Shown here: positions 63,923 through 64,000 of the stretch, piece by piece
How the letters are laid out: each line of letters begins with the position of its first letter
Position numbering within the stretch: position 1 is the first letter of the stretch
From: Acanthopleura granulata
Lineage: Eukaryota > Mollusca > Polyplacophora > Chitonida > Chitonidae
Assembly: GCA_016165875.1 (NCBI GenBank)
Contig: JABBOT010000005.1
Location: forward strand, 16,765,896-16,829,895
Direction: 5' to 3'
DNA length: 64,000 nt
Program-made: the position numbers and the translations under genes
Notes under the pieces: generated by a model
What the model was told of the DNA's origin: nothing
The model's database searches: none
Seen by the model: only the letters and a program-made list of their open reading frames with translations

Positions 63923-64000
63923 CTGTCCTTGATGTAGCAGGCACAGAATTGCAGCTTTTCTAATTCGCAATGTGAAGGCCGGGGAAACTTTTCCTCTCAC
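63923..64000 (-). other. Partial exon ending at a consensus splice donor; gene not identified
   Basis: On the minus strand the window edge runs into AAGGACAG|GTAAGA (intron starts at 63922). One frame is open across the 26 codons visible (LRIRKAAILCLLHQGQ near its end) and would exit in phase 0. In the frame needed to join TNFAIP8 exon 2 (G|TG) there is a TAG and no Met, so it cannot be a coding first exon of that gene. It could be a 5' UTR exon or part of another gene beyond the window. Confidence 0.35.

Overview
This is a eukaryotic, AT-rich, intron- and repeat-dominated window, most likely from a mollusc. The lineage call rests on repeat content and is an inference. It contains tRNA-derived SINEs of types I associate with gastropod and bivalve genomes, dispersed AGGGAGNTAACTCC motifs, and many TACATGTA palindromes. 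An abalone-like gastropod is a reasonable guess but is not proven. There are no operons, no bacterial or viral genes, no rRNA, no CRISPR array and no convincing free-standing tRNA gene.

Only one protein-coding gene is clear: a TNFAIP8/TIPE-family gene on the minus strand. Its large 3' coding exon (7356..7927) carries almost the whole lipid-binding helical domain and the stop codon. The acceptor in front of that exon leaves phase 1, with the exon starting TG-GCG-GAG. Two separate upstream segments end at good donors in the matching phase. Exon 1a (21977..22040) adds a 21-residue acidic leader, and the junction codon G|TG encodes Val. Exon 1b (36540..36549) adds Met-Pro-Lys, and the junction codon A|TG encodes Met, so splicing creates a second start codon in a strong context. 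The gene therefore spans at least 29 kb of the window, mostly intron. A further good donor at the right edge (63923) may belong to a more distal 5' exon or to another gene.

Layout: 1..7355 is 3' UTR and downstream flank with SINE relics and an old ~140-bp tandem repeat. 7928..21976 is the exon 1a intron, with a 96% identical 238-bp direct duplication, several diverged tandem arrays and SINE relics. 22041..36539 is intron of the 1b transcript, with SINE relics. 36550..64000 has no recognisable gene. It carries a near full-length SINE, two foldback elements, two minisatellites lying about 0.9 kb apart, a hAT-like terminal-inverted-repeat element of about 1.36 kb containing an exon-like open stretch, and a ~170-bp tandem array.

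Most open reading frames of 60-176 codons here look like chance or repeat-derived frames and are not annotated as genes. I ran no homology search; identifications are by eye.
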